Assembly: GCA_017607445.1 (NCBI GenBank)
Contig: JAEVHH010000001.1
Location: 124,001-188,000, forward strand
Direction of reading: 5' to 3'
Source: Histoplasma ohiense
Lineage: Eukaryota; Ascomycota; Eurotiomycetes; Onygenales; Ajellomycetaceae
DNA: 64,000 bases
The translations under genes were made by a program, and so were the position numbers. Of the stretch, positions 48,032 through 61,509 are shown piece by piece. The notes beneath the pieces are model-generated. The model was not told where the DNA came from. It worked only from the letters and a program-made list of their open reading frames with translations, and did not search any database. Position 1 is the stretch's first letter; each line of letters opens with the position of its first letter.

Positions 48032-48347
48032 TCAATTTATTATAAGTTAAGTATAGAAACAACTATATCTCTCAATAATAGATGAAAGATTTGAATTGAA
48101 TATATCTCATATATATAATATTGAATTTGATAGTATATAGAGTATATACAGAATAATGCATTGAATTGAGACTGTTCAAATATATTAAAAAAATGAAAAT
48201 CTCAACACACTGAGCAGAGACACATAAAATGAGTATATTAATGAATATATATAGATTATAATAAATATAGAGAAGAGTATAAAAGATATAAATATAATAA
48301 AAAATATCTATAAAGTAAAAAAATAAAGATTAATATTAGAGTTGTAT
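48032..48347. other. AT-rich stretch without recognised content
   Basis: Nothing supportable is seen. Confidence 0.4.
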
Positions 48348-48735
48348 TATAATAGATTAATATCTGTTAGTAATTAATTTATACAATTAAATTTTTTTCT
48401 ATATTTATTTATCATTTATACAATTAATTTTTCTTTTGTATTTATTTATTTCTATTATTATATTCTATATTTATATAGTCTCTAACAATTCTTTTGTGTA
48501 ATCTCTTCTATCTTATATTTCATATTTGTATAGTTCTAATAATTTTTCATATAATTCATATATTCTTCTATTCTGTATTCACTGTGAGACAGTTTTTTTC
48601 ACTTTGATTTTCTCTTTATAAAAATTCTCTTTATATAATTTTTTCTTTTGATTTCTTTTCTTTTTCTTTTTTTAATCAATTTATAATCTGTATTTAGAAT
48701 AGTGCTAGATTGTTAATTGAAGTATGTCTGTTATA
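48348..48735 (+). repeat. Gypsy-1 LTR, heavily decayed
   Basis: Plus-oriented. It aligns with the intact LTR from TATAATAG (for TGTGACGG) to GTCTGTTATA (for GCCCGTTACA). It keeps a TTTATAAAA box and AATCAATTTATAATCTG. Only about 388 bp remain, with fewer subrepeats. Confidence 0.8.
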
Positions 48736-48996
48736 TATACAGAGAGTCATTCAATTCATTTATGAATTTAATGAGATTTATATAATATTATATAAGATTA
48801 TATTACAGTATTTTTTTCAGAGAAAAAATTGATTTTTCTATAATATAAAAAGAGAATTTATATATTCTATAATCTCAATATCTAATCATTAAATCTGAAT
48901 TTTTTGAATATATTATTATATTATCTTTTATATTTTAATTTTTGTAGAGTTTTAAAAATTTTTTATAATATAAATAATTAATTTTTATACTACTAT
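48736..48996. other. AT-rich stretch before the 18-bp array
   Basis: No feature supportable. Confidence 0.35.
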
Positions 48997-51422
48997 TTAT
49001 GTAGATATATTATCTGCAATAAATATATTCTTTATAATAAATATATTATTTATAATGAATATATTATCTGCAATAAATATATTATCTACAATAAATACAT
49101 TATCTGCAATAGATATATTATCTGTAATAGATGTACTATCTACAACAAATATATTATCTGTAATAGATGTATTATATACAATAGATATATTATCTACAAT
49201 AAATACAGCATCTGCAATAGATATATTATTTACAATAAATATATTATCTACAATAAATACATCATCTGTAATGAATGTATTATCTGCAATAAATATACTA
49301 TCTGTAATAAATATACTATCTGTAATAAATACATTATCTGCAATGAATATACTATCTGTAACAAATACATTATTTGTAATGAATGTATTATTTGCAATGA
49401 ATATACTATCTGCAATAAATATACTATCTATAATGAATGTACTATTTGCAATGAATATACTATCTATAATAAATATACTATCTACAATGAATTCATCATC
49501 TGCAATGAATGTACTATCTGCAATGAATGTACTATCTACAATAGATATACTATCTGCAATAAATATACTATCTATAATAAATGTACTATCTACAATGAAT
49601 TTATCATCTGCAATAGATATATCATCTGCAATAAATATACTATCTGCAATAAATATACTATCTATAATAAATGTACTATCTACAATGAATTTATCATCTG
49701 CAATAGATACATCATCTGCAATGAATGTACTATTTGCAATGAATGTACTATCTGCAATGAATGTACTATCTGCAACAGATGTACTATCTGCATCAGATGT
49801 ATCATCTGCAATGAATGCATCATCTGCAACAGATGTACTATCTGCACTGAATGCATCATCTGCAATGAATGTACTATCTGCAACAGATGTACTATCTGCA
49901 TCAGATGCATCATCTGCAATGAATGCATCATCTGCAATGAATGTACTATCTGCACTGAATGCATCATCTGCAACAGATGTACTATCTGCAACAGATGTAC
50001 TATCTGCACTGAATGCATCATCTACAATGAATGTACTATCTGCAACAAATGCACCATCTGCAATAAATGTACTATTTACAATGAATTTATCATCTGCAAC
50101 AGATACATCATCTGCAATGAATGTACTATTTGCAATGAATATACTATCTGTAATAAATATACTATCTGCAATGAATTCATCATCTGCAATGAATGTACTA
50201 TCTGCAATGAATGTACTATCTGCAATGGATGTACTATCTGCATTGAATACATCATCTGCAATGAATGCATCATCTGCAACAGATGTACTATCTGCACTGA
50301 ATGCATCATCTGCAATGAATGTACTATCTGCAACAGATGTACTATCTGCATTGAATGCATCATCTGCAATAGATGTACTATCTGCACTGAATGCATCATC
50401 TGCAATGAATGTACTATCTGCAACAGATGTACTATCTGCACTGAATGCATTATCTGCAATAGATGTACTATCTGCACTGAATGCATCATCTGCAACAGAT
50501 GTACTATCTGCAACAGATGTACTATCTACATCAGATGCATCATCTGCAACAGATGTACTATCTGCATCAGATGCATCATCTGCAATAGATGTACTATCTG
50601 CACTGAATGCATCATCTGCAATGAATGTACTATCTGCAACAGATGTACTATCTGCACTGAATGCACCATCTGCAATGGATGTACTATCTGCAACAAATGT
50701 ATTATATGCAATAAATGTACTATTTACAATGAATTTATCATCTGCAACAGATACATCATCTGCAATAAATGTACTATTTGCAATGAATATACTATCTGTA
50801 ATAAATATACTATCTGCAATAAATTCATCATCTGCAATGAATGTACTATCTGCAATGGATGTACTATCTGCACTGAATGCATCATTCACAACAGATGTAC
50901 TATCTGCAACAGATGTACTATCTGCATCTGATGCATCATCTACAATGAATATACTATCTGCAATAAATACATCATCTGCAATAGATGTACTATCTGCAAT
51001 GAATGTACATACTATCTGCAACAGATACATCATCTGCAATGAATGTACTATTTGCAATGAATATACTATCTGTAATAAATATACTATCTGCAATGAATTT
51101 ATCATCTGCAATGAATGTACTATCTGCAACAGATGTACTATCTGCACTGAATGCATCATCTGCAACAGATGTACTATCTGCATTGAATGCATCATCTGCA
51201 ATGAATGTACTATCTGTACTGAATACATCATCTGCAACAGATGTACTATCTGCAACAGATGTACTATCTGTACTGAATGCATCATCTGCAATGAATGTAC
51301 TATCTGCAACAAATGCACCATCTGCAATAGATGTACTATCTGCAATGAATGTACTATTTGCAATGAATGCATCATCTGCAATAAATGTACTATCTGCAAC
51401 AAATGCGCCACCTGCAACAAAT
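48997..51422. repeat. Second 18-bp minisatellite array (about 135 units)
   Basis: Units such as ATGTACTATCTGCAACAG and ATGCATCATCTGCAATGA. The unit is a multiple of three and has no stop in several frames, so open frames of about 800 codons exist on both strands, made of a repeating hexapeptide. There is no start context, introns or family resemblance, so they are not treated as genes. Units at the left (49000-49700) are more AT-rich than those at the right. Several blocks of 200-400 bp repeat as higher-order units (for example the ATGTACTATTTACAATGAA stretches near 50065 and 50715). Confidence 0.93.
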
Positions 51423-51686
51423 TGTGAGGGGTGAATACAGTGTGAAGAGTGAATAGTAGAAGATAGTAGATAGTATAGTGAATGATAATAACAGTAGTAA
51501 TTGTAGTAGTAGTAATAATAGTAGCTAATTTCTAAGAAGAAAAAGAAAGAGAGAAGAAGATGTATGAAATACATACATTCATATATATATATATACATAT
51601 AGAAATAGCAGTAGTGAGAATATAATGAAAAGAGATAAGAATAAAAGAAGAGAGTACAAAGAAAATAAATAAACAAGTGCATTACA
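51423..51686 (-). repeat. Gypsy-3 solo LTR with perfect target duplication
   Basis: Plus-strand ends TGTGAGGGG...GCATTACA, 264 bp. It is flanked by CAAAT on both sides (51418-51422 and 51687-51691) and inserted in the 18-bp array, whose units continue on the right. It proves this family is an LTR with 5-bp duplications. Confidence 0.92.
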
Positions 51687-51813
51687 CAAATGCACTGAAT
51701 GCACCATCTGCAATGAATGTACTATCCACACTGAATGCATCATCTGCAATGAATATACTATCTGCAATGGATGTACTATCTGTAATTGATGTATTATCTG
51801 CAATGAATTTATT
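51687..51813. repeat. Second 18-bp array, right end
   Basis: About seven more units after the solo LTR. Confidence 0.88.
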
Positions 51814-52059
51814 GTACTATCTTCAAATAAGCTGCCTACACAGTGTATATTGTACAAATCTGATAGATATTATAGATAGTGTAAATTATGCTTATAATTA
51901 TATACAATATCTAAACAGTATATAAGATATATAAACTTATTGTAATGGATTTGCCACTGATTAATCAGATGTTATCATTGATGTGAATTGAACTGTTTAT
52001 ATCATCTGTGCAGTTCATACAATCTATCTCAAGTTCTCAACAGCATCATCAACACACTT
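51814..52059. other. AT-rich stretch without recognised content
   Basis: Nothing supportable is seen. Confidence 0.35.
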
Positions 52060-52190
52060 GACACTATTCTGATAATAGATTACAAATTGATTAAGATAAG
52101 AAAGTGAAAAGAGAGTAGAAGAAAAGATCATACAATAAAAGTTCTTATAATAGAGATATATTGAGATATAAGATGAAAGAATGATAAAAT
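52060..52190 (-). repeat. Gypsy-1 LTR fragment
   Basis: Matches the minus-oriented LTR around its R/TATA part ('GACACTATTCTGATAATAG', 'AATTGATTAAG', 'AGTTCTTATAATAG'). About 130 bp, no LTR ends. Confidence 0.65.
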
Positions 52191-55100
52191 ACTTTTCAGT
52201 CATATAATCTCTTTCTGTTATAGATTCTTCATCATTGTCATTAGCAATCTACTTCAGTATATCATTATTTGAAAAGAGGCTAGAAGTAACTGAGTGTTCT
52301 GATCAATGCAGCAAAGCAGTATAAGAACTATCAACTTATTCAATAAGAAATTTATTCTCTTGACTGACAGATCTCATCTCTTTCAACTCTTCAGATGTAG
52401 AGAAGTCAGATACTGACTTTCAGTCAATTGTGTTTTCTGTCTCAGAGAGTAGCAATATTCTTGATTGACATATGAGCCACAGTGATGCATGAGCTGCAGA
52501 AGATTGTTTAGAGATGTTATTTGTAGCACTGCTGATTCTTAAAATCTCTTGAATAAGAGTGTGACTGTTGTCAGTGGCAATGTATGAAAGAGGTATCTGA
52601 GAATCTAAATAGTCGGGAAGATGACTAGTTCTGACAGGCTGTTTGAGAGATTTAGCAACTGAGTGAGACTTCTTAATAGCTTGAAGTAGAGGAAGAGATG
52701 GCTCTTGAAGCTAATATAGATCAGAATATGAAAAACATCACTGAAATTGTGCTTCTCAGAACAGATAGTGCATTTGAGAATAGAACAATGTATGATTTTA
52801 AGCAAACAGTCTACTCAATCTTAAACTGTCTGTTCATTCACTTATATAACAACAAGTGTTCTCCTTCTTATGAACTCACTCTACAGTTGCACAAACTCTA
52901 ACATTCTTCTGCTCTGTGCTCCACTATAGCATTGATAGACAACTCATCAAATAGAGACATTGATGTGATTATTGATTCAGAAGAGCTTTCTCTGTCTGAT
53001 TTTGAATCTAGTCTGTTGACAGAACTAGAATGCTTCTGTGTGCAGCTCAAATACTATTATATATCCACTGAAGAATCTCTGAAATGACTTCAAAACAATG
53101 CTGACAGCAGCTGTGGTTGTTGAGCTCAAGATCTGACAAGAATAAAAATTAAATCTCAGTATCAATCTACTTCTATATGATTCTGAGATCTCAACTACTT
53201 TACAATTTTTAATCAAGCTGTATCTCTTGCATTCAATTCATTCTGATGTAGAGTCATTTGCTTCTTGACATTATCCTGCATCTGAAGTGACATTCACTGA
53301 AACTCTTCACAGAGAAGTTGTTGGTTGATAATCACATGCTCAATATTCAAATTCTGACATACAAGACAGTATGTGAATGTCTGCTCATTTTTCTGCTCAA
53401 TATGCTGAATACAAGCAATCATCTGTTCCTCCTGTGAACTCAACCACTCTGGCCTGAACAGAATGAGATACCAGACATGCACATATGTGAACTCAGTGCT
53501 GAGAAGATTGATGATGCTGATCAGTATGTCAGAGAACTCAACTGCTTTGTCATCTTCATCAAATGACTCATCACTGTTGAATGAGTATACAAAATCATCA
53601 CAGTTCTGTCCCTTCAATTCACTGTGCACTGCTTTAGCATTGAGACCCTGATTGCATAGCCACTATTCAGTCAGTCAGTATTTCAGAAGCTGGAAAGTCA
53701 GACTGTTTGAGTGAGACAGAGACTTACATATTCAAGAATATGCATCACAACAGAAAAGAAGCACATAATGATCAGCTTCTCTCTTCAATTCTCAAAGTCA
53801 CACATACTCTGTGCAGTTCTGATGATGTCCATGAGTCTGTCACATTTTTCACTGTCTTGAATCAGAGTATCAAGATTTTGAATATAGAGTGATGTGGATG
53901 AGTTGATCAGCCAATCATTTTCCCTGAGCTCCTCCTTGATGAGGGCAAGCCCTGGGTTTTTCAACATGAGATTGAGAAGCCTGGGAAAGATTGTGAGGAT
54001 TTGATTGTGTCAAGAGATCTTAAAGAAGCTGCAGAAGCTCATCTGAGATTCAGCTTTCTTTGCTTACTGATTTGCTGACAGACTGTTGTATTGAAAAACT
54101 CTCTTCTGATACTGTTTCTCAACATGTTTCTTGGCATCAGTCTTCAGTTGCTTGATTCTGTGGAGATATTTCTTGAGCAGATAACACTCGACATTCTTGT
54201 GCTCATTCAGTGATAATCAGATGATGAGCTTGGAGAACCAGAAAGCTTCAGATGATCAACAGATCATGAGGTTTTTCATCAGATCTTCAAATTTCTCAGC
54301 CAGCTGCTGTAGAGACTGCTGTTCTCTAAGAGACATCTTCTGATCAGTGCTGTGGATCTTCAGAAATGATCTGACATTTTTTACAAATTGATCAAATGAT
54401 TCAGAGCAGTCATTCTGCAGACTGTGATGCTGTCACCACTGCTTTGTGTAAAGAATATTCATTCAGTGTTTCATGTTCTCTGAGCTGTGATCACAGAGAG
54501 TACTGCTTAGAATTCAGATCTGTGATGAGTCATCAGCTTGTCTTTCTCTGAACTTAGCAAACAGATCAACTGATTCAGTGTTGTTCTTTTTCTGATGGAA
54601 TTTATTGTGGATGATCATATTCCACACAGAGAAAACTAACTCTTGTCTCTGAAGAGGTGATGTGAAAGCAGCAGGTTTTTTTCTGATATATCTGTTGACA
54701 TGGTTAAGGTAAGAGGCAGAAGTTGTGATGATCATATACTGATGATGATGATGCTTTGTTTCACTGCTGAGAATATCTAAACAATCATGATTGCTGTTGA
54801 AGTTGAAAATGAACCTGTGATTCAGATGTTCAAGGAATGTCTGTGTCATGTTGTCATATGTCAGAAACAGGCTGAGCCTCAGGATGTTTTTCTTGCCATT
54901 TGCAATGATGATGACAAATTGACAGGCCCATGAGTAGAGAAGACTCTTTGATACAAGCACAAGAAAAGATCCACCAAAGATCTTGATATGACATGCAGTA
55001 ACTCCATATTTGACACAGTGATATAACATTGAAAAGAGTCTCTGTGAAGAGCATTTGAGCAGTGATTCATTGACACTGATGGGCTCAGCCTGATTGGGGG

Positions 55101-57445
55101 GTAGATGTTGATTGGGAAATTTTTTGATATAATCAGAGTTGACCTTAAGTCAGATGGATATGGTAAGCAGAATGTAAACAATCATTGTCTTATCAAGACT
55201 CATCTGATCTGTGAGAATGCTGTTCTCTTGAGGTTTACAATTTTGCTGAAGAATTCAATAAGTGTCAAAAAGTTGATAAGCAAATGATTTCATCTGCATA
55301 TTTCAGATTTTGATGGATTTTCTTGAATGAGTTCCATCATTACCAAACTTGTCTGGCAGCAGATAGAATTGCTGAAACTCAGAGAACAAGACAGAGATGA
55401 GCTGTTTACAGAGATCAATTGAGACTGAAATACTCTGTTGAAGCACTGTGTCTGCTATCAGATCAATAACATTGTCATTATCATTATCTTGATTATCATT
55501 GACTGGCATTGTGGAGACTGGAGCTTCTTCATCATTGAACAGCTGCCAGTGTTCCTCTTCACTTGAATCAGTAGAGTAAATCTCATCCACATTCCAATCA
55601 ATTGACTCATTATCTAAGCAATATTAGCACTAGTTAGCTTCAGCAGTGGCAACAGCAACAACTTATTTCAATTACTGATCACTGATTTGAGAAGAGGAAG
55701 GTTTCTCAGATTGTCTATTTCTGACTGAGCATACATTATCAGTGACTGAGTTGCAAGAGAATATCTAAGACTAAGATTATATCTTTGTTCTTACTCTTAC
55801 AATCAATCTTGTTGCCTCTATCACTGGTGGTAGAAGAAACTTCATTGTTTGTGTCAGAACTCTCACTCTCAGATGGATTTCAATCATCAGATTTGTTGTT
55901 GTCATCATCCTCAGCAGCATCAGTTTTACTGTCAGTATGATTGATTGTGTTGATGTCAGTGGTATCTGAATCATTGTCCAAACCACTGAAGGGCTGTGCA
56001 GGAGCAGTTATTGAGGAAGAAGAATTGATATAGAGTATGTGGATTTTAAGTTTGAAATGTGCAGAGGTTATACTGTTGTTGTTGTAAGCTGCATCATCTG
56101 TATTGTTGGCACAGTTGATTGGATTTGTGCAGAGACTTTCAGAATCATTCTCTGATCTGCTAGAGAGCTGCACTGAGGCAGAGATGAGCTGTGGGGTAGC
56201 AGAATTGACAGAGGGCATTGAAGAATTCAGTCTAATGTGTGGAGTTGGTTTTATGAGATGTTTCTTGGAAATAATGATGGTGGGTTGTGTAGAGATGGGG
56301 ATTGTTGAGGGGTTCTGAGTTGTTGAAATCTGGTTCTGACTGCAATCATTTAAATCATCATCATGATGCTCTGAGAATTGATTATATGAATCATTCTATC
56401 CTACATTAGCTCTAAGATCAAAAGAAGAAAAGAAAGAAAGAACTAAATATAACTCTACAAAGTAATAATCATTCAGATTTACTGACAACTTCAATGACAA
56501 CTCAATCACCATGAGTTTGAGGTCATTGTGATGGTGATTATGGACAAGATCAAGAATGGCAGTGTGAAGGTTGTGTGTGTTCTTGAGATGAACAGCATTT
56601 GACAGATCATGTTCTCTCTGATGTAGTACTATAAAGTAAGACTGTAGCTTGACTTCATCAATGCCACTGTTCTCACCAATTAAATCCATCATCTTGTCAA
56701 AGTTGAGAGCAGACAATTGGCTCATTCCCTGTGAGATCTCAGAGTAATTGTCACAGATATCAGAGAGAAGAAAGAAGAATGAGAGATTTCTGACTTCATG
56801 ACTCTCAAAGAATATCTTGATAGTACAGCTTCTCAGCAGTTCCTCAGAACTGATTATTGATGATGACAATGCTGTTTTTCTAACACTCAGCTGAGACAAT
56901 TTCAAAGTTTTAATTCATTTGAATTGATCAGAGAATTCTAAGATGTTCAAATCACTCAAATCACTGCTGAAGAGAGGCTGTTGTTGTCTTCTTTTGTGAG
57001 AATGTAATCTAAAACTTGATAATTTGAAGCAGAAATCATCAGCACTCTCATCTGCACTTTCACTGTAGCTGCTTGAACACTTTCTGAGTCTTATACAGTG
57101 TCTTGATGCTCTTGATGAGCTACTGAGGTGTTTTTCAATCTTATTCTTGATTTGATGCTTGAGGTATGAGGCCTGAGTATATAGATCATTGACTACCTCA
57201 GGGTTATTCTGGTTTGACAAGACACAGCTGGGAAACTTGACAAGATTGTCTCTCAACATCTGCTTGACACAAGAGAAGACATCTGTCTGAGTGTAGAACT
57301 GATGATAGAGATCATACTTGACAAGCAGCTTTCTGATAACCTTGTCAACAGATGACAGCTCAGACAGTGAAATATCTATAAGCTCACAAAACTTCTCTGC
57401 AGACTGCAGTGCTCTTTCAGATTCAATATTATGTGCACAAGACAT
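52191..57445 (-). pseudogene. SNF2-family helicase-like ATPase pseudogene
   Basis: A long minus-strand reading with scattered TGA/TAG. From 57445 an N-terminal part of about 560 residues is Ser/Asp-rich with no known domain. From 55590 the ATPase core follows. Motif I is read as 'SILTDQMSLDKT' (55222-55184; usual GILADEMGLGKT). Motif II lies near 54590 ('NKFH' for DExH), and motif III near 54520-54440 ('ILSSTLCD'; usual LTGTPIQN). Motif VI lies at 53432-53385 ('ACIQHIEQK'; usual RxxRIGQ), preceded by 'LILFRPEW'. The C-terminal tail reads to about 52191. SNF2 ATPases move DNA or nucleosomes. Key glycines and arginines are replaced in the pattern of CpG/CpC decay, so it is inactive. Intron positions are not resolved. 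Confidence 0.72.
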
Positions 57446-58860
57446 GTTGTAACACTGATCTAACCAGTCAGTAATAACTTTCTAACACATAAATGATGAT
57501 GTGAAGCTTGCTATCAATGATAAAATGCAGGGAGAAAATAGAGGATGGTTGTAAAAAGCTAAAACAGAGGAACAGCTTGAAATCAATGAAGTTTTAAAGT
57601 GATTTAATATCAGATAAACACTAAGCAATTAGTGCATTGAGCTCTCTCTTTATTATAGAGGAATAGAGAAAGACTGGCAATTCTGACAGATGAACAAGAG
57701 AGGGTGATAAAGAAAAGAGCTGAAAGTGACAGTTGTAGAGGTTAATAAATATGACAACATGAGTTGCTAAGCAAGAGGTTGGAGAACCAGTGAATTGAAA
57801 GAAGTGAACAGAAAGAGACAGAAGAAAGAGATATTAACACAAGAAGATAATCAATGAACTATACAATACAAAGACAGCCTTCAACCACTGAACAGATGAA
57901 TGTATACTCTATATATAGTCTCATCAATGAAACAGATGGGTAAATTACACCATCTGCATAGACCCACAAATGGGATTATCTAGTCTATTGAAACAGCACA
58001 TAGTATCTGCTATGATATTATTAGTTAAATGATTTGCTATCAGTATGAACTAAAAGAATCTACACAATGGTATCATCTGCATCATCTGTATCATTGATAT
58101 TATCTGCATCATCAGTATCATTAGTATCATTGATATCATCTGTGTCATCTGAATCATCTGTAAACTCTCTAAATTTGCCCTCATCTCTGAACAGACACAC
58201 AATTCTGATTCTCTGAGAAATGCACATCAGAGTGAGACTGTAGACTGAACTGATCAGATGTGCTGACTACACAGACTGTATTGTTGATAAAAACTGTATC
58301 AACCCCAACTGTTCAAACAACCCATGGATTCAGAATGCAATCATACTTTTATTGAGTGTCATGTCAACTGCACTGTTCACATAACCCTAACTCTAAGATA
58401 TGTCATAATATATCTTGATATTTTATAGTGAAGATGATGCCAGCTCCAGGCATAGAATATCTAAGATCATCAAACTGTTCATGAAGATGCAGATGTCAAG
58501 ACAAGATGCAGTCAAGAAATCAAAAATATATAAGTTCACTACAACTAACTTTCTCAATGCTACTAAGCAATCTTGACAGCCTCATGACATCTATATATGT
58601 ACAGTACATGAACAGTACATACATTTAAGTTAACTAACTTATCATTCAATGTCAATCTTTCAATCAACAATAAATATCTACACTTCTGATAAAGTTTAAA
58701 TGATGAAAGAAAGTTTTTTCATTGTAGTGACAACTAGTAGACAAGTCAAATGCCATTCTAAATAGAAACAAAAAGAAACAAAGATCAAGATGGTAACTCT
58801 AAAATATTATCAAGCACAGAAAAAATCAGTTGAGTGCTAGATCTGCTAATCTCATCTCTA
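57446..58860. other. Spacer between two helicase pseudogenes
   Basis: No gene seen. It holds a short TCATCTG/TCATTGATA-type repeat (58068-58170), possibly a low-complexity coding remnant, and a telomere-like spot at 58384. The right end may include the 3' flank of the SF1 pseudogene. Confidence 0.4.
58384..58397. repeat. Telomere-like CCCTAACTCTAA motif
   Basis: One intact CCCTAA unit followed by CTCTAA, the decayed form. Two units only, so it may be chance. It is recorded because a similar relic lies at 45820. Confidence 0.3.
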
Positions 58861-61508
58861 TCAATCTGATTGTTGATTTTCTTCTGACTCATCCCAGGCT
58901 GATGTGTCCATGTTGTCAACATCATTGAAAGGATCAGGGTTGAGTGAATCCTCAATCTGACCCCATTCAACATTTGATCCATTCTCTAAGATTTCTCCCT
59001 CTTCAATGGTGGTATAGTTACTGCCGATAGCAGGAATGGCAGTGCTATGTTCAAGGCTGATGTGCTTGGAGATGAAACTCTTGAAACAGATATAGAAGAT
59101 ACAAGTCTGTCTGAAGTGACTGATCACACACTGAAAATAACATGCACCACAGTGTTTCTGAGTACAGTCAAGGGCATTGATATTGGCAATGACATAGCAG
59201 ACATGATGAGCATGAGAGAGTTCAATATTGAGATGATTGAGCTTATGAAGGAAATCAATTTTCTTCTCAACAATCAGATCAAAGATGACAATGAAACACT
59301 CATCTCTCTGAAAGTCATCAATCTTGTGAAGAAGGACCTTGTCATACTCAGAGTCTAAGATCTTCTGAGAATGAGCAATCACAGCAGTGTACACAAGATA
59401 CTGATTGTTGTAGAGTGTCAGAATCACAATGTTGTTGATGGAGATATCAACTGTGGTGTGAAGAGAGACAACAAGATCACACACAAAGATGATGTTGGAA
59501 AGATTGCTGAGTGAGTGAGTGATTGAATTGACAGAGACAGTACTGTCAATCAGATTGATCATGACAGAGACTGATGAGATTCCAAAGTATTCCTTGTTGA
59601 ACTTCTCAATATCACAGATCTGGGTGGTGGTCTGTTGAACATCAGAGACATCTAACAGCAAGCTCTGATAGAAGACATCAGACACAACAGCACTGACTGA
59701 AGAATGCAAGTGATATTGAGTATCAAATGTATCAACTTGAATATCAGCTTCAATCAGACAGATGAACAGAGACTGATGAATCTGAAGCTTGAAATTGTTG
59801 CTGACATTGTTCAACATGATTGTAGAGTGTAGCTGAAATTCATCACTGACAAATATGTAGATCTGAGAATCATAGTGAGTGATGATAGATCAATTCTCCA
59901 TCTCAGAAGCCTTGGCTGTCTCATTGACAATGATGACATCTGAATCAATGTAGTTGTAGATCTTGGCAACTGCAGTCTGAGAAAGAATGGAAAACAGAAC
60001 ATCAGCATTCTGAAGAACATTCTGGCACAGCTCAGAGATGAGCTCATTCAGCTTTTCAATCATCTCAGAATTGTCATTGAAAAGACTCTGTGAGAATTGG
60101 TTATAAAGTCAGTGAAGTGGTGTATAGTGAGTAATGTCTTCTACATGAGGCTTGGTGAGGCCAGCAAAGTGCAGCATTCATATACTCAGACTGAGAAAAA
60201 AATGAGCAAGCTGTGGATTGTTGAATCTGAGATGTTGATGCAAGTCAGTGGTGATTTGAGTGTAGCTTTTGTACACAACAGAGACAGTAATGATCTGAGA
60301 GATGTTCTCTGTGAGATTAGCAACATCAACTATCCATGATCAGTCATCACAGAAGAGACTGCATTTGTCTTCAGCTTCGGCTCAGATGATATTCTCATTC
60401 ATGATAATGAAATGAATGCAAATGATGATTGGCTCAGTGGTTGGCTTGTTGATGTCAGAACTCTGAAGATAGTCATCATACTTCTTCTTCAGAGCATTAT
60501 ACATCATGATGATGAGTTCATTGACTGGCTCATTGAATGGGGCAGTGATGAGAAGCTGATGCTTGGCATCTTCAACTTCATTTTTTGAAGTTTCAACAAA
60601 TAAAAGCATTGTGTGAGTGATTCAGTAAGACTTGCTGGTTTCAGATGATTCTTGAAAGAGACTCATCTCTCTGATCAGAGATAGCAAGCTGTTCATTGCA
60701 AGGGTCTGCTTGGTGTTGAATCCAGCAGTTAAATGAATGTTGTTGATCAGACCCAGGCATTCACTGCTCTTGATTAACTTGTAGATGTTGACACAGTGGA
60801 GGTGGGTGGACTGAAGATCATTGATCAAAAGAAATTTGAGCATATCAATCTTTCACAGTGAAAGTCTATCATTCTGGAACTTGTGGAGACTTGTGATCTG
60901 AAGGTGAAAGGGTATGATGAACTGGATTGCTTGAACAAGCACTGAAATACCACAGGCACTGACTACTGTGGAACACAATTCAGATACTGTCTGAGCCTTC
61001 ATGAAATCAACCAGTTCAAAGAGTACATAGAAGGGAGTGGGATCATCAGCTCAATAAAGCTCTTGCTTGATTCAGAAACAGATGACATACAGACTGAGAT
61101 GAGACAAAGATGTGAAGAGGAGATGATCAACAACACAGACAGATCAACTTAAGAGAGAGTTGTTAACATTCAGATCAAAGTTGATTTTAAAGCTGTCATC
61201 TGACTGCAGACAGCATTCAGTATCTTCAGAGATACAGAGAAAGATATAGTAACAACAGTTGTTCACTCTGAGAATGATCATCAGATGAATATGAGTTGAC
61301 TGCTGATCAAGATCAGCTCTGAGCTGTGTTTGAGTCTCATTCTCAATAACTGTTCTGAAATCAAGAACTGTGATGTACTTCTTCAGATTGACAAAAGAGA
61401 TCTGCTGTTCAATCTGATACTGAGGTCACTGATCAGATTCAGAGTAGTCTTCAACCTGGATGAAGACATGGTTGGAATGATCAGAATACCACTTGAAGAG
61501 GTTGTTCA
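58861..61508 (-). pseudogene. UPF1-like SF1 helicase pseudogene, 5' cut by Gypsy-1
   Basis: Minus strand, read with stops. The Walker A region is read as 'TAGFNTKQT' (60723-60703; usual GPPGTGKT). Motif Ia 'LFVETSKNEVED' lies near 60600-60565 (usual APSNxAVD). Motif II 'VIIVNETAKASEMENW' lies near 59940-59889 and motif III 'FVSDEFQLHSTI' near 59850. Motif IV 'DTQYHLHSSVS' lies near 59710 (usual QYRMHPxIS). Motif V 'DDFQRDECFIVIF' lies near 59325-59285 (usual DxFQGxExD), and motif VI 'LNHLNIELSHAHHV' near 59240-59180 (usual RLNVALSRARxxL). A Cys/His cluster and an acidic tail follow to 58861. This order is diagnostic of SF1B helicases. Arg, Gly and Trp positions are systematically lost by G-to-A or C-to-T. 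The N-terminus continues beyond 61509, where Gypsy-1 is inserted. A fragment of a second copy is at 28270. Confidence 0.75.
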
Positions 61509-61509
61509 T

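Noticed and set aside
48997..51427. Two overlapping open frames of about 800 codons on opposite strands
   Set aside because: Produced by an 18-bp repeat lacking stops; hexapeptide monotony, both strands equally open, no promoter, intron or family signal.
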